Both the position numbers and the translations under genes were made by a program. Positions 45,641-57,202 of a stretch of 64,000 nucleotides of DNA are shown in pieces (the first letter of the stretch is position 1; each line of letters begins with the position of its first letter). Source of the stretch: Proteles cristata cristata (lineage: Eukaryota > Chordata > Mammalia > Carnivora > Hyaenidae); NCBI GenBank assembly GCA_017311185.1, contig JAESUZ010000983.1, positions 62,001-126,000 of the forward strand, in the 5' to 3' direction. A model generated the notes under the pieces. It saw only the letters and a list, made by a program, of their open reading frames with translations, was not told the DNA's origin and did no database searches.

Positions 45641-45651
45641 ATAAAATACTG

Positions 45652-45840
45652 GGGCGCCTGGGTGGCTCAGTCAGTTGAGTGACCACCTCTTGATTTTGGC
45701 TTGGGTCATGATCCCAGGGTCATGGGATCAAGCCCCATGTCTGGCTCTATGCTGAGTGTGGAGCCTGCTTAAGATTCTCTCCCTCCCTCTGCCTTTCTCC
45801 CCTTCTCGTGTTCTCTCTCTCTCAAAAATAAAGTAAAATA
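45652..45840 (+). repeat. CAN-SINE, sense
   Basis: GGGGCGCCTGGGTGGCTCAG head with the ATGATCCCAGGGTCATGGGATC variant seen also at 9273, (CT)n body, AAAAATAAAGTAAAATAT tail. ATAATTAAATAAAAT before and ATAATTAAGTAAAAT after suggest its target-site duplication. Confidence 0.93.
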
Positions 45841-46169
45841 TATAATAATTAAGTAAAATGCCCATGACAACTGGGTTTAGAAAGTGAAAGAGACATGAAA
45901 CTAAGGTAAAGCTGAGTTTTCTAAGCTGGGTGAGGGGTAGCTGGGAACATTGAAGAGACCTGGAGAGGCAGGGTAGGATCTAAATTTCTCAGGTCCCAGA
46001 GGGAAGCACAGATGTGAGAGCCATTGGCTTAGAGGCGATTGGTAAGGAGAGGTGGTGGTTAATTTCACCAAGGAAAAAGTTCAGAAATAAGAGCATGGTG
46101 GGGGCAGCTGAGCCTTCTGCCCTTGTTTCTGGAAGAGTGTGTCTGAGACCCTGGTCATTCAAGTGGCAT

Positions 46170-46432
46170 GAGGGGTGTGTGGTGCTGGGGAAAGAACCAA
46201 GGACTTGAGTCAGAGGACCTAGGTTCTTGGCTTCAGTTCCATTTTGCTGTGTGAGCTTGGGCAGCTGATCTCAGTCTCTGAGGCTGAGTTTCTTCACCTA
46301 TAATCAGGGATAATAATACCAGCCCTCTTTTCCAAAACTGTTGCATGGACCAAAAAGGAGAATGCATAAGAAAGTGCTTTGTAAACCATAAAAGACTCAT
46401 CAAATGTAAGGGGTTATTATTATTGCAGTGGG
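46170..46432 (+). repeat. MIR (near full length)
   Basis: GTGTGGTGCTGGGGAAAGAAC, GTGTGAGCTTGGGCAGCTGATC, TTCTTCACCTATAATCAGGG and GAAAGTGCTTTGTAAACC cover the MIR head, core and 3' end in order. Confidence 0.85.
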
Positions 46433-48157
46433 AGATGCAGAAGGCCAGTAAAGTGGATTTGGTTGCAGTAAGCACAGGGGTTACTTTCTGTTTCTTGAAA
46501 GAAAAAAAACAAACAAAAAAAAGAAGAACCCCCCCCTCCCCCAGCAGCAGCAAGTACTGCCAGGTGCACAATGTAGTTTTTCCAACTTTGAGAAGCAAAT
46601 AACAAAGCGGGGGGAAGGGGGATGGTGAAGGGCAACTGGCTCATCCCAGGAGGCCTGTCTTCACCAATTGAATCAGAAATCACAGCTCAGGGAATAGTTG
46701 CAGGCAAGGGCTCAGGACAGCAGGCCCTGTCCTGGCGGGGTGGGGCCCAGGGCGTGCAGGGCCAACAAAGGTTGTCCACATGGCCCAGGAGTTGGTTCCT
46801 GGACCCTGCGGCTTGGAGCTTCCTTCAGTCCCGCCCAACCAGATGTGCTCCTTCGAGTCCCAGGTGGCCCATGAAGGCTGCTGCCAGCCCCTAGGCCACA
46901 TTTAGGAGCATCCCTTCAGGGTTAGGCAAAGTGACCATGGCTTCACCACAAAATCGGCCAGGCTAGGTTTCTATGGCTCCCCAGGTGGCCAGCCTCATTA
47001 GAGCTGAGGGCCGCATTGGGCCTGCCAGAACTGTGAGCCAAGTCCAGAGCAGGAGGCGGGGGGAGGCTGCTTCCAGTTCTTTCCAGGCCCGGAGACACGT
47101 TCCCCCAACGCCTGGCTAGATGTGAGTCCCTGAAGTTTGTGTGCCAGCCTGGAGACAGTCGTTTCAAATGGCACCTTTAAGGCTGCTACACTTTTCCCAG
47201 ATCTTCTTGGCCAGGGCTAAAAAAGACATTAACGATCATCTAGTCCAGACTGCCTGCCCCCATTTTCAGTTTAAGACCCTGAGGCCCAGAGAGGCAGGAA
47301 CTTGCTGAAAGGTCAGATCAGGGGAGCTTCTCTGAGGCCGAACAATGGTGCTGAGTAGAAATTGAGTCTCTGGCCTCCCAGCTGCCCACCTCTCCCCACC
47401 CCTCCTTTCTCCCCATTACTGGTATTTTCCAGTCTCTTCTCCTTGGGGCCACTGCTCTTCCACCTCTCCAAGCTTCCTGACCAGCCCAACCAGCCTGAGG
47501 TCTCCACCTGAGACTAAGATTCTGCTTCCCAGCCTCTGCTGTGCACTGGCCAGCTCAAAGAGCTCACCTGCTGTGCCAGGCCGCCTCACCGACACTCCAT
47601 AGGCCTGAGCGGGGCCGGGATGCAGGGAGGTGAAGGTGAGGTCAGGAAGAAGGTCACCTTTTGAAAAATGATTCTTGCATTGAGACCCTGTGTGGAACTT
47701 CCCCTATTCCTCCTTCGTTTGCCTCTAGAGCATTTGTTCTTCCCTGCAGCATTCATTCTTTAATCCCTGAAATCTTGCTGAGGACTTAGACTCAGAGCCC
47801 TGCCTTGGGCAGAGTGTGATCAGAATATGATATGAAGGCAGCACAAGGAACTCTACAGGCCCAGAAGATGTCCCCTCGACCCCCAGCCTGGGCTGTCAGA
47901 GAAGGCCTCGAGCTCCAGTGTAGCTTGAGGAGACATTTCTAGGCAAACAAGGCAGGGAAAGTCATTCCGAGAAGCCCACGCTAGGAGGAGAAGGTAAGTG
48001 GTATGACAGGATCAGGGAATTGTGTTGGATTTCATGTGGTTTAAATGATAGGCTGGCAGGAGTGAGGGTGGGTGAGGCTGGGGGTCGACAGGGGCCACAT
48101 GTGAAGGGTGCTGAAGGCACGTTGAGTATTTTCCAACACCACCAAGCCATTAGGGCA
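46433..48157. other. GC-richer intergenic stretch, largely unique
   Basis: 47190-47330 carries an old mammalian repeat (GATCATCTAGTCCAGACTGC...CTGAGGCCCAGAGAGGCAGG). Otherwise unique sequence with short chance open frames. 46535-46548 has a C-rich run. No splice-bounded coding exon found. Confidence 0.5.
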
Positions 48158-48286
48158 ATTTTTTTAAGTTTATTTATTTATTTTTGAAAGGAAGAGAGTG
48201 CAGGGGAGACAGAGAGAGGGAGAGAGAGAGAGTCCCAAGCAGGTCCTGCATCGTCAGCACAGAGCCCGATGCGGGGCTTGAACTCG
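48158..48286 (-). repeat. CAN-SINE, antisense, head-truncated
   Basis: TTTTTTAAGTTTATTTATTTATTTTTG to GATGCGGGGCTTGAACTC, then host DNA. The tRNA-like head is missing. GCCATTAGGGCAATTTT before and GCCATTAAGTCAATTGT after suggest the target-site duplication, so truncation happened at insertion. Confidence 0.88.
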
Positions 48287-49057
48287 CCATTAAGTCAATT
48301 GTGATGCTGTCTACCTGGAGATACCATCAGATCCCATGAGTTAAGGGCTCAGTCCTACGAGACTCCCACCATCTGTGCTTCTGACCAATTGGTTATAAAT
48401 TGGAGGTTTCCTTGACCTCTTCTTCAGGTTCAGTTAATTTGGTAGAGAAGCTCACAGAACTCAGAAACACTGCTGTTTACCAGTTTATTAGAAAGGATAT
48501 TATAAAGGATGCAGATGAAGAGCTAGACAAAGAGGTACAAAAGACAGCATGAGGTCTAGTCTTCCCTTTTCCCTCATATCCTGGGCATCCTGGAGGGGTG
48601 CTGGGGCATACCCAAAGAGCCCACATTCTTTGTGGAGTGCCATATTTCCTTTACCTACTGAACCTTACTTAGCATGTCACCCTCCCACAGGGGCCATGCT
48701 AACCTTCTCTGTCTCCTTCTAATTTTAGCATCCTTAGGCTTCCCATCCAGCAACAGGAAAGATGAAACCCAATCATATCTCAAGGGGATTCCACCCCTAG
48801 ATGAGTCAGAATCAGCTATGGAACTTTGAACATGACAAACATATGTGCCCCATCCCAAGCTTATTATATCATCCTTTCGTTCCACAAATATTTTCACACA
48901 TGTACCACGTGCTGGACACAGTTCTAGGCTGTAGGGATACAGTAGTGGGCAAAGTCCCTGGCCTGCCTTCATGCAGTTTATACTCAGAATCTCTTGGGAT
49001 GGGCCCAGACAGCTGGATTTAGAAAAGCTTCACTAGCAATTCCAAAGCCCAATGTTA
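48287..49057. other. Intergenic stretch; L2 trace
   Basis: 48870-48985 is antisense L2 (CACGTGCTGGACACAGTTCTAGG, GGGCAAAGTCCCTGG). The remainder (including TTTACCAGTTTATTAGAAAGGATATTA) is unrecognised. Confidence 0.5.
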
Positions 49058-49683
49058 CTTACAGGCTAAATTGTATCCCCCTCAAAATTCATATATTGAA
49101 GTCTTACCTTCAGTAACTCAGAATTTGGTTGTATTTGGAGATATGACCTTTATTTAAAAAAATTTTTTTAATGTTTTTATTTATGAGAGAGAGAAAAAGA
49201 GAGAGAGAGAGAGGCAGCGTGAGCAGGGGAGGGTCAGAGAGAGGGAGACACAGAATCCTAAGCAGGCTCAAGGTTCTGAGCTAGCTGTCAGCACAGAGCC
49301 CAATGCGGGGCTCGAACCCACAAACCACAAGCTCATGCCCTAAGCCGAAGTCAGACACTCAACCAACTGAGCCACCCAGACACCCCTGGAGATAGAACCT
49401 TTAAAGGGGTAATTGAATTCAATGAAATCACTGGGTGGGCCTAATCCACTACAACCAGCGTTCTTTTAAGAGGAGGTTAGGACATGGACAGAGAGGAAAG
49501 ACCATATGAAGCCACAGCGAGAAGGTGGCCATGTACAAGCCAAAGAGTTGCCTCAGAAGAAACCAACCCTACCAACACTTTGATCTTGGACTTCTAGCCT
49601 CCAGGATTGTGAGAAATACATTTCTATTGTTTGAGCTCCCCAATCTGTGGTACTTAGCAATGGCAGCCCTAGCAAACTAAGAT
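49058..49683 (+). repeat. MLT1-type MaLR LTR, sense, interrupted by a SINE
   Basis: CAAAATTCATATATTGAAGTC, ACCTTTAAAGGGGTAATTGA, AGGACATGGACAGAGAGGAAAG, TCTTGGACTTCTAGCCTCCAGG and TTGTTTGAGCTCCCCAATCTG are family blocks in order. The SINE occupies 49156-49386. No internal retroviral sequence is adjacent, so it is a solo LTR. Family name from memory. Confidence 0.8.
49156..49386 (-). repeat. CAN-SINE, antisense, within the LTR
   Basis: TTTTTTTAATGTTTTTATTTATGAGAGAG, CAATGCGGGGCTCGAACCCA, head GAGCCACCCAGACACCCC. It dates after the LTR insertion. Confidence 0.93.
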
Positions 49684-50639
49684 ATTTGGCCTCACCCAGA
49701 CACTGCTGCTAAAAGGACTGGATAAGGATGCAGAATGCAAATGGAAAGCACTCCTGGGTAGTGTAAGCCAGGTAACCCTAAACTTAGAAACATCTGTATA
49801 GGTTTGGCCCTGATAGAAGCAAGTTAGCTTCATGTGCTTCACAAAGGCGTGACTCGGCTGGAAACATGGATTGAATGGAGCAGACTACCGCTGGAGCGCT
49901 GCCCCAGATCCCGACAGGCCGGGCACAGGCCCCTGCTATCCACAAAGAGCCGGATGCATAGGAATGACCAGAAGACCCCAGGGTTCTCTCTTCCATAAGG
50001 AGGCTCCACTAGGGACAGGCCTTGGGAACAGCACCAAGGACCCATCCTGCCCAGAGAGACCCAGAATGGGCAAGGATCTGGCCTGAGGTCACACAGCATG
50101 ATGAATGCAATCCAAGCCGGAGTCTCACCCCCTGCTGGTGCCAGCTGCTTTCTCCTTCAGCCCCGGCACTTCGCCCAAACCTGCTGCCACCCGCTTTGCT
50201 TTCCCACCCTCTCCTCCCCACCTCTCTGCCTCTGACTAAGGCCAGGAGCATGATTTCAGAATGATGAAACCCAGCTCCTGAGGTCACGCCAGCCTCTTTC
50301 AGTGGCTGTAATTTTGCACGGCCTCATTCCCCCCAGTAGACTGGGGCAGCCACCAGGCCTTTGGCACATGTCTGGGGGGCATGTGAGGGTGAGACAACCA
50401 GAAGAGCCAGGTCAAGAGGAATCGTACATTACGGATCGTCTCCTGACCCAGCACCTGTCTGGGGGACACACAGACCAATAATACAACCTTGTGCTCACAT
50501 CATGCCTTCACACATCATTCCACTTAATTCTCATAGCATCCCCTTTATACTCAGGCTTTCCTAGTCAATTACCACCAAGCTGCTCGTATCTCTGTCCCCT
50601 GTGCCATGCTGAGTCACATCTCTGGGGGCTTGCTTCTCT
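49684..50639. other. Intergenic stretch with no recognised feature
   Basis: Unique, moderately GC-rich. Dense chance open frames on both strands without domains or splice context. Confidence 0.5.
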
Positions 50640-50990
50640 GCTGTTTTCTCTGTCTGAATTGTTCTTTGTTCCTTCTTCCCTACCCTCCTTGTCTGCTTTG
50701 CCTGGCTTCTCCTGCTCAACCTTTAAGGCCCAGCTCTGGTACCACCTTTTCCAGGAAGCCTTTCCTGACCATCCTCCCACCCCCACCCCGAGAAGGTGGG
50801 CCTATATATTTCTAAGTGTACACTCATAATAAACTCTCTGTTCATCGCATTGTATTTTAATCACCTGCTTACACATCTGTGTACCCACCTTGAGAGCAGG
50901 GATGGCGTTGGGACTAGGTCTGGTTCATCTTGGTGCTCCAGCCCCCAGCACAGAGCTAAGCATAAAATGAGTCCTTGAATGTGGGACAAA
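50640..50990 (+). repeat. L2 3' end, sense
   Basis: TTCTCCTGCTCAACCTTTAAGG, TTTTCCAGGAAGCCTTTCCTGACC and CTTGAGAGCAGGGATGGCG...CAGCACAGAGCTAAGC match L2 3' blocks in order. Confidence 0.8.
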
Positions 50991-51226
50991 CCCCACCACC
51001 ACCACAGGGATAGATGAGGCAGGGAATGTTATCCCCCATTTTACAGAGAAAACTGAGGCCGAAGAGGAGTTACCTGACCTGTTCAAGGGCCCAGGGTGAG
51101 TTAATATCAGAGCAGGGACTAGAATTTAGCTCTTCTGGTGCTTAGACTAGTTCTCTTAAGCTCCAAGGATTCATGGAAGCATTCATGGAACAACCAGCCA
51201 CAGGGACTCTCACTGAGCCATACCAG
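50991..51226. other. Intergenic stretch; MIR-like trace
   Basis: CATTTTACAGAGAAAACTGAGGCCGAAG is a common old mammalian repeat block; otherwise nothing. Confidence 0.45.
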
Positions 51227-51227
51227 G

Positions 51228-51956
51228 TGTATTGGTTGCCTATTGCTGCTAGAACAAATCACCACCAACTCAGTGTCTGAGAACAACATATATTTATTAT
51301 CTTACAGTCTTGGGTGTCAGAAGATCAAAAGGGGTCTCACTGGGCTAGAATCAAGGCATCAACAGGTCTGCATCCCTTTCTGGAGGCTCTAGGGGAAAAT
51401 CCATTTTCTTTTCTTTTTTTAATTTTTTTAATGTTTTTATTATTCATTTTTGAGAGAGAGAGAGAGAGTGCAAGTGGGGAAGGGGCAGAGAGAGGAGACA
51501 CAAAATCTGAACCAGGCTCCAGGCTCTGAGCTGTCAGCACAGAGCCCAACACAGGGCTTGAACTCAGGAACCACGAGATCATGACCTGAGCTGAAGTCAG
51601 ATGCTTGATCGGCTGAACCACCCAAGCACCCCGGAGAAAATCCATTTTCTTAGTTTTTTCAGCGTCTAGAGGCTGCCCGCATTACTTGGACCCGTCTTCA
51701 AAGCTGGTGATGGCTGGTCAAGCCTTTCTTACATTGTGTCACTCTGGCACTCCCCTTTTACTTGCCTCTTCAATTTATTAGGATTCATGTGATTACACTG
51801 GGCTCACCCAAATAATCCAGAATGATCTCCCCATCTCAAGGTCAATTGAACTACAACCTTAATTCCTTTTGTCATGTGATCTAACGTATCCTCAGTTTCC
51901 AGGGTTTAGGAAGTGGCCATCTTTGTGAGGAGGGGGCATTATGTTGCTTACCGCAC
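51228..51956 (-). repeat. MaLR/MLT1-like LTR, antisense, interrupted by a SINE
   Basis: TTGGTTGCCTATTGCTGCTAG, GGGTCTCACTGGGCTAGAATC, GGAGGCTCTAGGGGAAAATCC, then after the SINE TAGAGGCTGCCCGCATTACTT and CACTGGGCTCACCCAAATAATCC. This order matches an antisense MaLR-type LTR as I remember it. SINE at 51411-51633. Confidence 0.7.
51411..51633 (-). repeat. CAN-SINE, antisense, 16-bp target-site duplication
   Basis: TTTTTTTAATTTTTTTAATGTTTT start, head CTGAACCACCCAAGCACCCC. GAAAATCCATTTTCTT at 51395-51410 and 51636-51651. Confidence 0.95.
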
Positions 51957-52535
51957 TGGTGGGCAAGGAGATAATGGATCTGTTAAGGGTAGAGGGACCA
52001 GACTTCTCAGTGTGCCTGGGATTGTTCTGCATTAAACGTGTCATCCTGAAATGATTATTGTTAGTGCCCATTTCTCTCAAAAACATTCTGGTTTATATGG
52101 TTACCCTAGTCATAGACTATTGGAACAGGAAGTCTAAGCCTACCGTTTTGCAGATGAGGAAACTAAGGCATTGGGAAGGGGAGGAACTTGCCCAATGTCA
52201 CACAGTTACTGACAGAGAGGAGACTGGGATCCAGATGTTTTTGGGTCAGGAGAAGGCCAGTTTGGTGCTCAGTTCAGGCTGAAATATTTCTTTCATCAAG
52301 TCAAGAAGACTTCCTAGAGGAAGCAGTAGGCAGTCGTCAATGATGAAGATGATGATGCTAATTTATTAAATACCTCCTATGTTCCAGGCACTGTTAATTA
52401 AGGCAGAGTGCTTTATCTGTATTATCTCATTTGGTCCTCTCAAAAATCTTGGGTCATTTTACAAATAGAGAAACTAAGATTTAGAGTGGTCAGGTACCCA
52501 AACCAGAAGGTCACTAAGACTCCAGCCCTTTTGGT
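51957..52535. other. Intergenic stretch with old repeat traces
   Basis: 52085-52240 and 52350-52500 hold blocks like TTTTGCAGATGAGGAAACTAAGG and CTCCTATGTTCCAGGCACTG of MIR/L2-type elements. Confidence 0.5.
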
Positions 52536-52767
52536 TTTTTTTGTTTTTTTTTTTTAATTTTTTTTTTTAATTTCTAGGAGACAGAGAGAGAGACAGCGTG
52601 AGCAGGGGAGGGTCAGAGAGAGAGGGAGATACAGACTCTGAAATAGGCTCCAGGCTCTGAGCTGGCAGTCAGCACAGAGCCCGACGCGGGGCTCGAACCA
52701 ACGAACCGCGAGATCATGACCTAAGCGAAAGTTGGATGCTTAACCGCCTAAGCCACCCAGGTGCCCC
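52536..52767 (-). repeat. CAN-SINE, antisense, young subfamily
   Basis: AATTTCTAGGAGACAGAGAG, CAGCGTGAGCAGGGGAGGGTC, CGACGCGGGGCTCGAACCAA, CGAACCGCGAGATCATGACC, head AGCCACCCAGGTGCCCC. AGCCCTTTT flanks both sides. Confidence 0.94.
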
Positions 52768-52777
52768 AAGCCCTTTT

Positions 52778-54720
52778 CTTTCTTATTATAAACCTAGTGA
52801 TCTTGGGATCCAGGAACTAAGAGGGCCGAAAGCATTGCTTAGGAAAAGCATTGGTTTCAGGGTGGGGGTGGGGGGGAAGAGTGTGGAGGACCTGCTGGCT
52901 TACTGAGCCTGTGAACCGATGAGAGAAAGGACATGAGAATGAGGGGGGCTCAAACAGTTATGTTTAATTTCCACTGAAGACTTAAAACTATGGTCATAGC
53001 AGGAAGAGTTTACTTTAAAAGGTTTAGTTATTTTTCCATATCTGCTCAATGTAGAACATTTGGAAAATACCAGCAGTGAAAAGAAGATAATAACAGTTGT
53101 GATAATTCCATTCTCCCAAAGAACCCCTGCTAAGACTTTGGCAAATTCGCCTACAGAGATTTTTTAAAAATAAGATATGTTGATTTCTTATATATAAGTA
53201 TAAGAATAATATTATCAACACCTGTGTACCTGCTCTCTGGCTTAAGACTATGCAGTTACATATATCATGTATATGTAACCATGTCTGGTCTACCTGTTGC
53301 CCATTGTAGTCCCTTCCGGATGAGAGGTCCTTCCAGGCTTTTCTCTATGCATATCGCGCTTACTTAGTTGATATCAGTGAGATTACGACCTTGTACCAGA
53401 AGAGTTCAGGAGAGATATCAGAGGGTCCCTAGCCCTCCCGGAGTCGGTGGTTCTCCAGTTTTTTTCTTATGGAAAATAGCAAGCAGCATCACACTGGCTC
53501 CACCTTCATTCATCTGGCTCTTGGTGGCCTAGAGGTCACTCCAGCCTTGGTGATTCCTGCCCCAAGTGCGCAGCTGTGGACCCGATTCAGCCCCTCTTCT
53601 GCCCCCCTCCCCACCTGTCTGACCAGCATACTCTCCATCCCCCCTCTCTGTCTCTACCTCTCCCTTGATTGCACTCCACCTTCTCCAGTCAGTCTCTCCT
53701 CTTGTCATTCTCATGTCCCCAGGCATCTCCCCTTATGCAGGCCCCTGCCCCTCCTCTTCATGTTGCTCAGCCTGTCCCAGCAGCTGCCCAGGTGGAAATA
53801 GCAGCCAGTCCCCGAAGGCCTCCCCCCAACTTCCCCTGCCCATGCCTGGAAGTCCTCTGTTGCAGCGAACTCCTTCATTGTCAGGACTGGAAGCGTGGTC
53901 CCCACCCCTACTTCAGAGCTGAGGAAGTAGGCAGAGAGAAAGAACGAATCTGCCTGACATCACTAGGCAGAGTGAATGACAGAATAGAACCAGAACCCAG
54001 GGGTCCTGCCTCTTATTCCAGGGTTCTTGAGACCCCTCTCGCTGGGTAGCACCCACTAGGCTGGACCCTTCCCTGCTTCTGGAGAACTGGTGTGTCATGT
54101 AGATGAGTCACTGCCACTGTCCCGTCTGGAGCAAGGGAACCTCTGCAGCAGGAGCATGAAGGGGTGGGGGGGGGCCCCGCAGCTGCCATTCAGGGGCAGA
54201 GTGTCAGAGCTGGTGAGGTCTTGAACCCCACTCCTTCCAGGACCTGGGGGGGCGGGGGAAGGGGGACGGGGTGGAGGAGCCGCAGCTCAGAGGGACTGTG
54301 CTTTGCTTTGCCCGGAGCGACATGTACAGTCTATGGCCCTTAGCTGCCTACCCTGATTGTTTGTCTGCCCAAGCAGCATGCAAAAGGGAAGGAAGAAGCC
54401 CACTGGTCCTGAGGAGATACTGGCCTCTCTGCCCATGTCCATATGTCCTACCTTTCTTGTTTTCTGAGGTCCCTCGCTCCCTTCCCTCCCCTTCTAACTC
54501 TCCTTCTCAGTTTCCACCCCCCATCCTGTCTTGCTAGAGCTCCTTGGGAAGGGGAGGAGCAGCAGGAGAGCTCTGGGCGATGAAGGGTAGGAAGAGGTGC
54601 TGGGAGGCAGGAGCAGGCCTGTGTGGGTACTGTGAGGAGGAAGCCCATCTGGTGGATGGTTTTGAGGTCATCCTGCTCAAAGTCTTAAATACCAGATGAC
54701 GAACTTGATCTGTACCTAAA
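52778..54720. other. Intergenic stretch, GC-rich in second half
   Basis: 53020-53230 is AT-rich and unrecognised. 53460-54700 is GC-rich unique sequence with poly-pyrimidine runs and a quadruplex-forming tract (54246-54271). A 126-codon + frame at 53669-54049 has no domain and no splice support. Confidence 0.5.
54246..54271 (+). other. Potential G-quadruplex
   Basis: G7-C-G5-AA-G5-AC-G4: four G-runs with loops of one to two bases, an unusually compact and strong quadruplex motif. Confidence 0.85.
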
Positions 54721-54729
54721 GGGCTACTG

Positions 54730-54925
54730 TAGGATGTATGGAGTCAGGTGACAAGATCGAGGCCAGGCTCCATCATTTACCAGTAGTGCGATCTTGGCCA
54801 AGTCACTAAACTTCTCTGAGCCTCCATATCCTTATCTGTAAAATTGGATAGCAGTAACATTTCATGTGCATATCAAATAAGACAATGCAAGGCAAGGAGC
54901 CAGCCCAGAGTTTGGCACACACGTA
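54730..54925 (+). repeat. MIR
   Basis: GTGCGATCTTGGCCAAGTCAC core, CCATATCCTTATCTGTAAAATTGG and the downstream GCCCAGAGTTTGGCACAC end fit MIR. Confidence 0.82.
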
Positions 54926-56994
54926 TAACCATGGTAAATGGCAGCTGTGTGACTCCCGCAGACATCCCGGGCTCATACTGGGCCCCTGTTGCTAAGACTG
55001 TGAGCTGCCCCCAGTTTCTTAGACCCATGGGGCCTGAACCTATGGAGGATCAAAGGTGAGGGGGACTCATTCTCTCCAACCTGGCCAACATAGAGCTCAC
55101 AGGCTTTCTGAGAAGCTAGCTGCATGAAACATAGGGGCTGCAGTTCTTAGCAGTGAGGGGGTGATTGTGCCAGGGCAGGGGTGGATATGCTGAGAGGGAG
55201 CACCAGGAGCTGTGGGGTTAAAACAGGTCTGGCCAGACCAACGTGTTTTTCAGTAAATGCTCAAAATTCTGCTCCGGATGCCAGTACCCAGCACAGGGCC
55301 AGGCCAGAGCAGACTTCAGGGAGTGGCAGAGGGCAGCACCTCCAGATGCGTGCCGACCGCTCTCAGCACTCTCCCCAGGCAGCCAGGCAAGCTGCAGAGA
55401 CCACAGTGCTGATGCTTCACTGCCACGAATCATGTGGCATTGGACAAGCCTCTCTGGCAGCCTCTCTGAATCTCAGGTTCCTCTTTTATGGACATAGGAT
55501 ACTCCTACCCCTGTGGTGGGTTATCTGTTCAATGAAACATCATCTACAGAGCACATGGCAAAGTGCTGGCCTAGAGTGCTCCAAGAAATGGTGGTGACTG
55601 GGTTTTGTGTGAACCTCACCTTCCAGACAGACTGTGAGCCCTTGGAGGGCTGTGCTGGGGTCTCTTTCTCTTGTGCTTCTCAAGACCCAAATGGTGCCAG
55701 GTGCCCAAGTGGGACTTTTCTGTATCTGTTGACCGAATGACGGAATAATCTGCTAACCTGAGTGAAGGAAGAATGGCGAGGATTTGCCATTTGGTGTTTT
55801 CACATGGGTGAGGTCATAAACGATGAATCACGTGTAATTGGATGCTGAGTCTCGGTGTGGTTTCCAATTTGTGATCTCATTTTATTCACACAGCCCCTGC
55901 CCCCTGCCAACATTGTGTCTTGTGGGAGGATTTGGAGAGGCTGGGATTGGTCTCCCCAATTTCTAGATGGGAAAATGGAGTTTGAGAGAGGCTGTGACTT
56001 ATCTGGGTCACCTGGCAGTTGACACCATGGTTGGGCTGCTCCCTTCCCACCAGAGGGTTTTTGCAGGAGTCCAGTGGTAACTTTGGGTTGCTCAGGCTGC
56101 AAGGACTCGAGGCCCACTGAGGTACTGTGGGCACATTGGGGGTGGCGAGAGGACCTCTCAGGCAGCATAGCCGTTTTGGTATCAGTGTCTAAACTGCAGC
56201 TCTGCTGGCCTGGCAGCCCCTCCAGAGACCTTTCCAGGCACAGCCGTGGCTCCCAGATTAGGCTCTCCTAGTCCATGACTCAGCCTCCTACTCGTCTCTG
56301 CTTCTTTTTTCTGTCCACCCTCTGGGCCTCCTGTTTAAACCCTGAGGACACAGAATCTACCACCTAGACAAGCATTTTGGTTGCAAGGAGCACGGGCTCT
56401 CTCAGGCCATCTTAGGATTCCTTCTCTGGGGTGGGTAGGAGGGGAAACGCATGGCCTCATACTGGGAAGGGCTCAGACATCAAGCCAACTCCACACGCCC
56501 CATCCTCCTCCACTTTCATGTGCCCATTGCCATGCGGGCCTCAGTTTGGATCCCTGGAGGGAGCGTTCACACAGAATGAGCTCTTTACCCCTGGTGAGTT
56601 TATCACCTCCCTATACAGATTCTTCCTGGAGGCCACCTTGGGGCTCCAGGTAAGCTGTGAGCTGGTGCTCTCCCTACATCTGGTCTCATCAGTAGCTTCC
56701 CCTGTGCAAATACCTGCCCAGCACTGCTTCTTTGAAAGGGTGTGGGGTAACACCTCTATTTTACCAGAACAAAATATGGTGACTACCCTTAGTGCCTTCA
56801 GATTGGGTTTGCCTCTACTTACCCTGGAGTGCCCACTGGGGCGCAGTATTCCTGAGCCAGGCTACCTCTTACAGCACTTAGTCTCAGAGTCAGCCTAGAG
56901 ATGGGTGCCTTTGTCTTAGGTGTGTCTAGGGCCGAAGGGGTGTAGAACTCAAAGCTGACAATGTATGTCCCCCAAACGGCCATTTTCTTTCTTT
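54926..56994. other. Intergenic stretch, no gene recognised
   Basis: 55550-55740 resembles an L2-like end (GTGAGCCCTTGGAGGGCTGTGC); 55880-56030 has a MIR-like antisense block. Open frames such as 56431-56898 lack domain similarity. No exon of a known gene was identified. Confidence 0.5.
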
Positions 56995-57202
56995 TTCTAA
57001 ATGATAATTTATTTTTGAGAGAGAGACAGAGGGAGAGAGAACATGAGCAAGGAGGGCAGAGAGAGGGGGACAGAGGATCTGAAGCAGACTCTGCATTGAC
57101 AACAGTGAGCCCGATGTGGGGCTTGAACTCATGAACCAAACTGTGAGATCATGATTTGAGCTGAAGTCAGACACTCAACCAACTGAGCCACCTAGGCACC
57201 CC
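56995..57202 (-). repeat. CAN-SINE, antisense
   Basis: TAAATGATAATTTATTTTTGAGAG, CGATGTGGGGCTTGAACTC, head GAGCCACCTAGGCACCCC. CGGCCATTTTCTTT / TGGCCACTTTC flanks may be a decayed target-site duplication. Confidence 0.9.

Noticed and set aside
49058..49683. A complete endogenous retrovirus
   Set aside because: Only LTR sequence is present, with no gag, pol or env-like internal region next to this or the other MaLR copies.
56550..56650. Exon-like segment bounded by CAG and CCAG|GTAAGC near 56540-56650
   Set aside because: The splice-like borders and open frame are suggestive, but the translation resembles no protein I know and no partner exon is visible, so chance is more likely.
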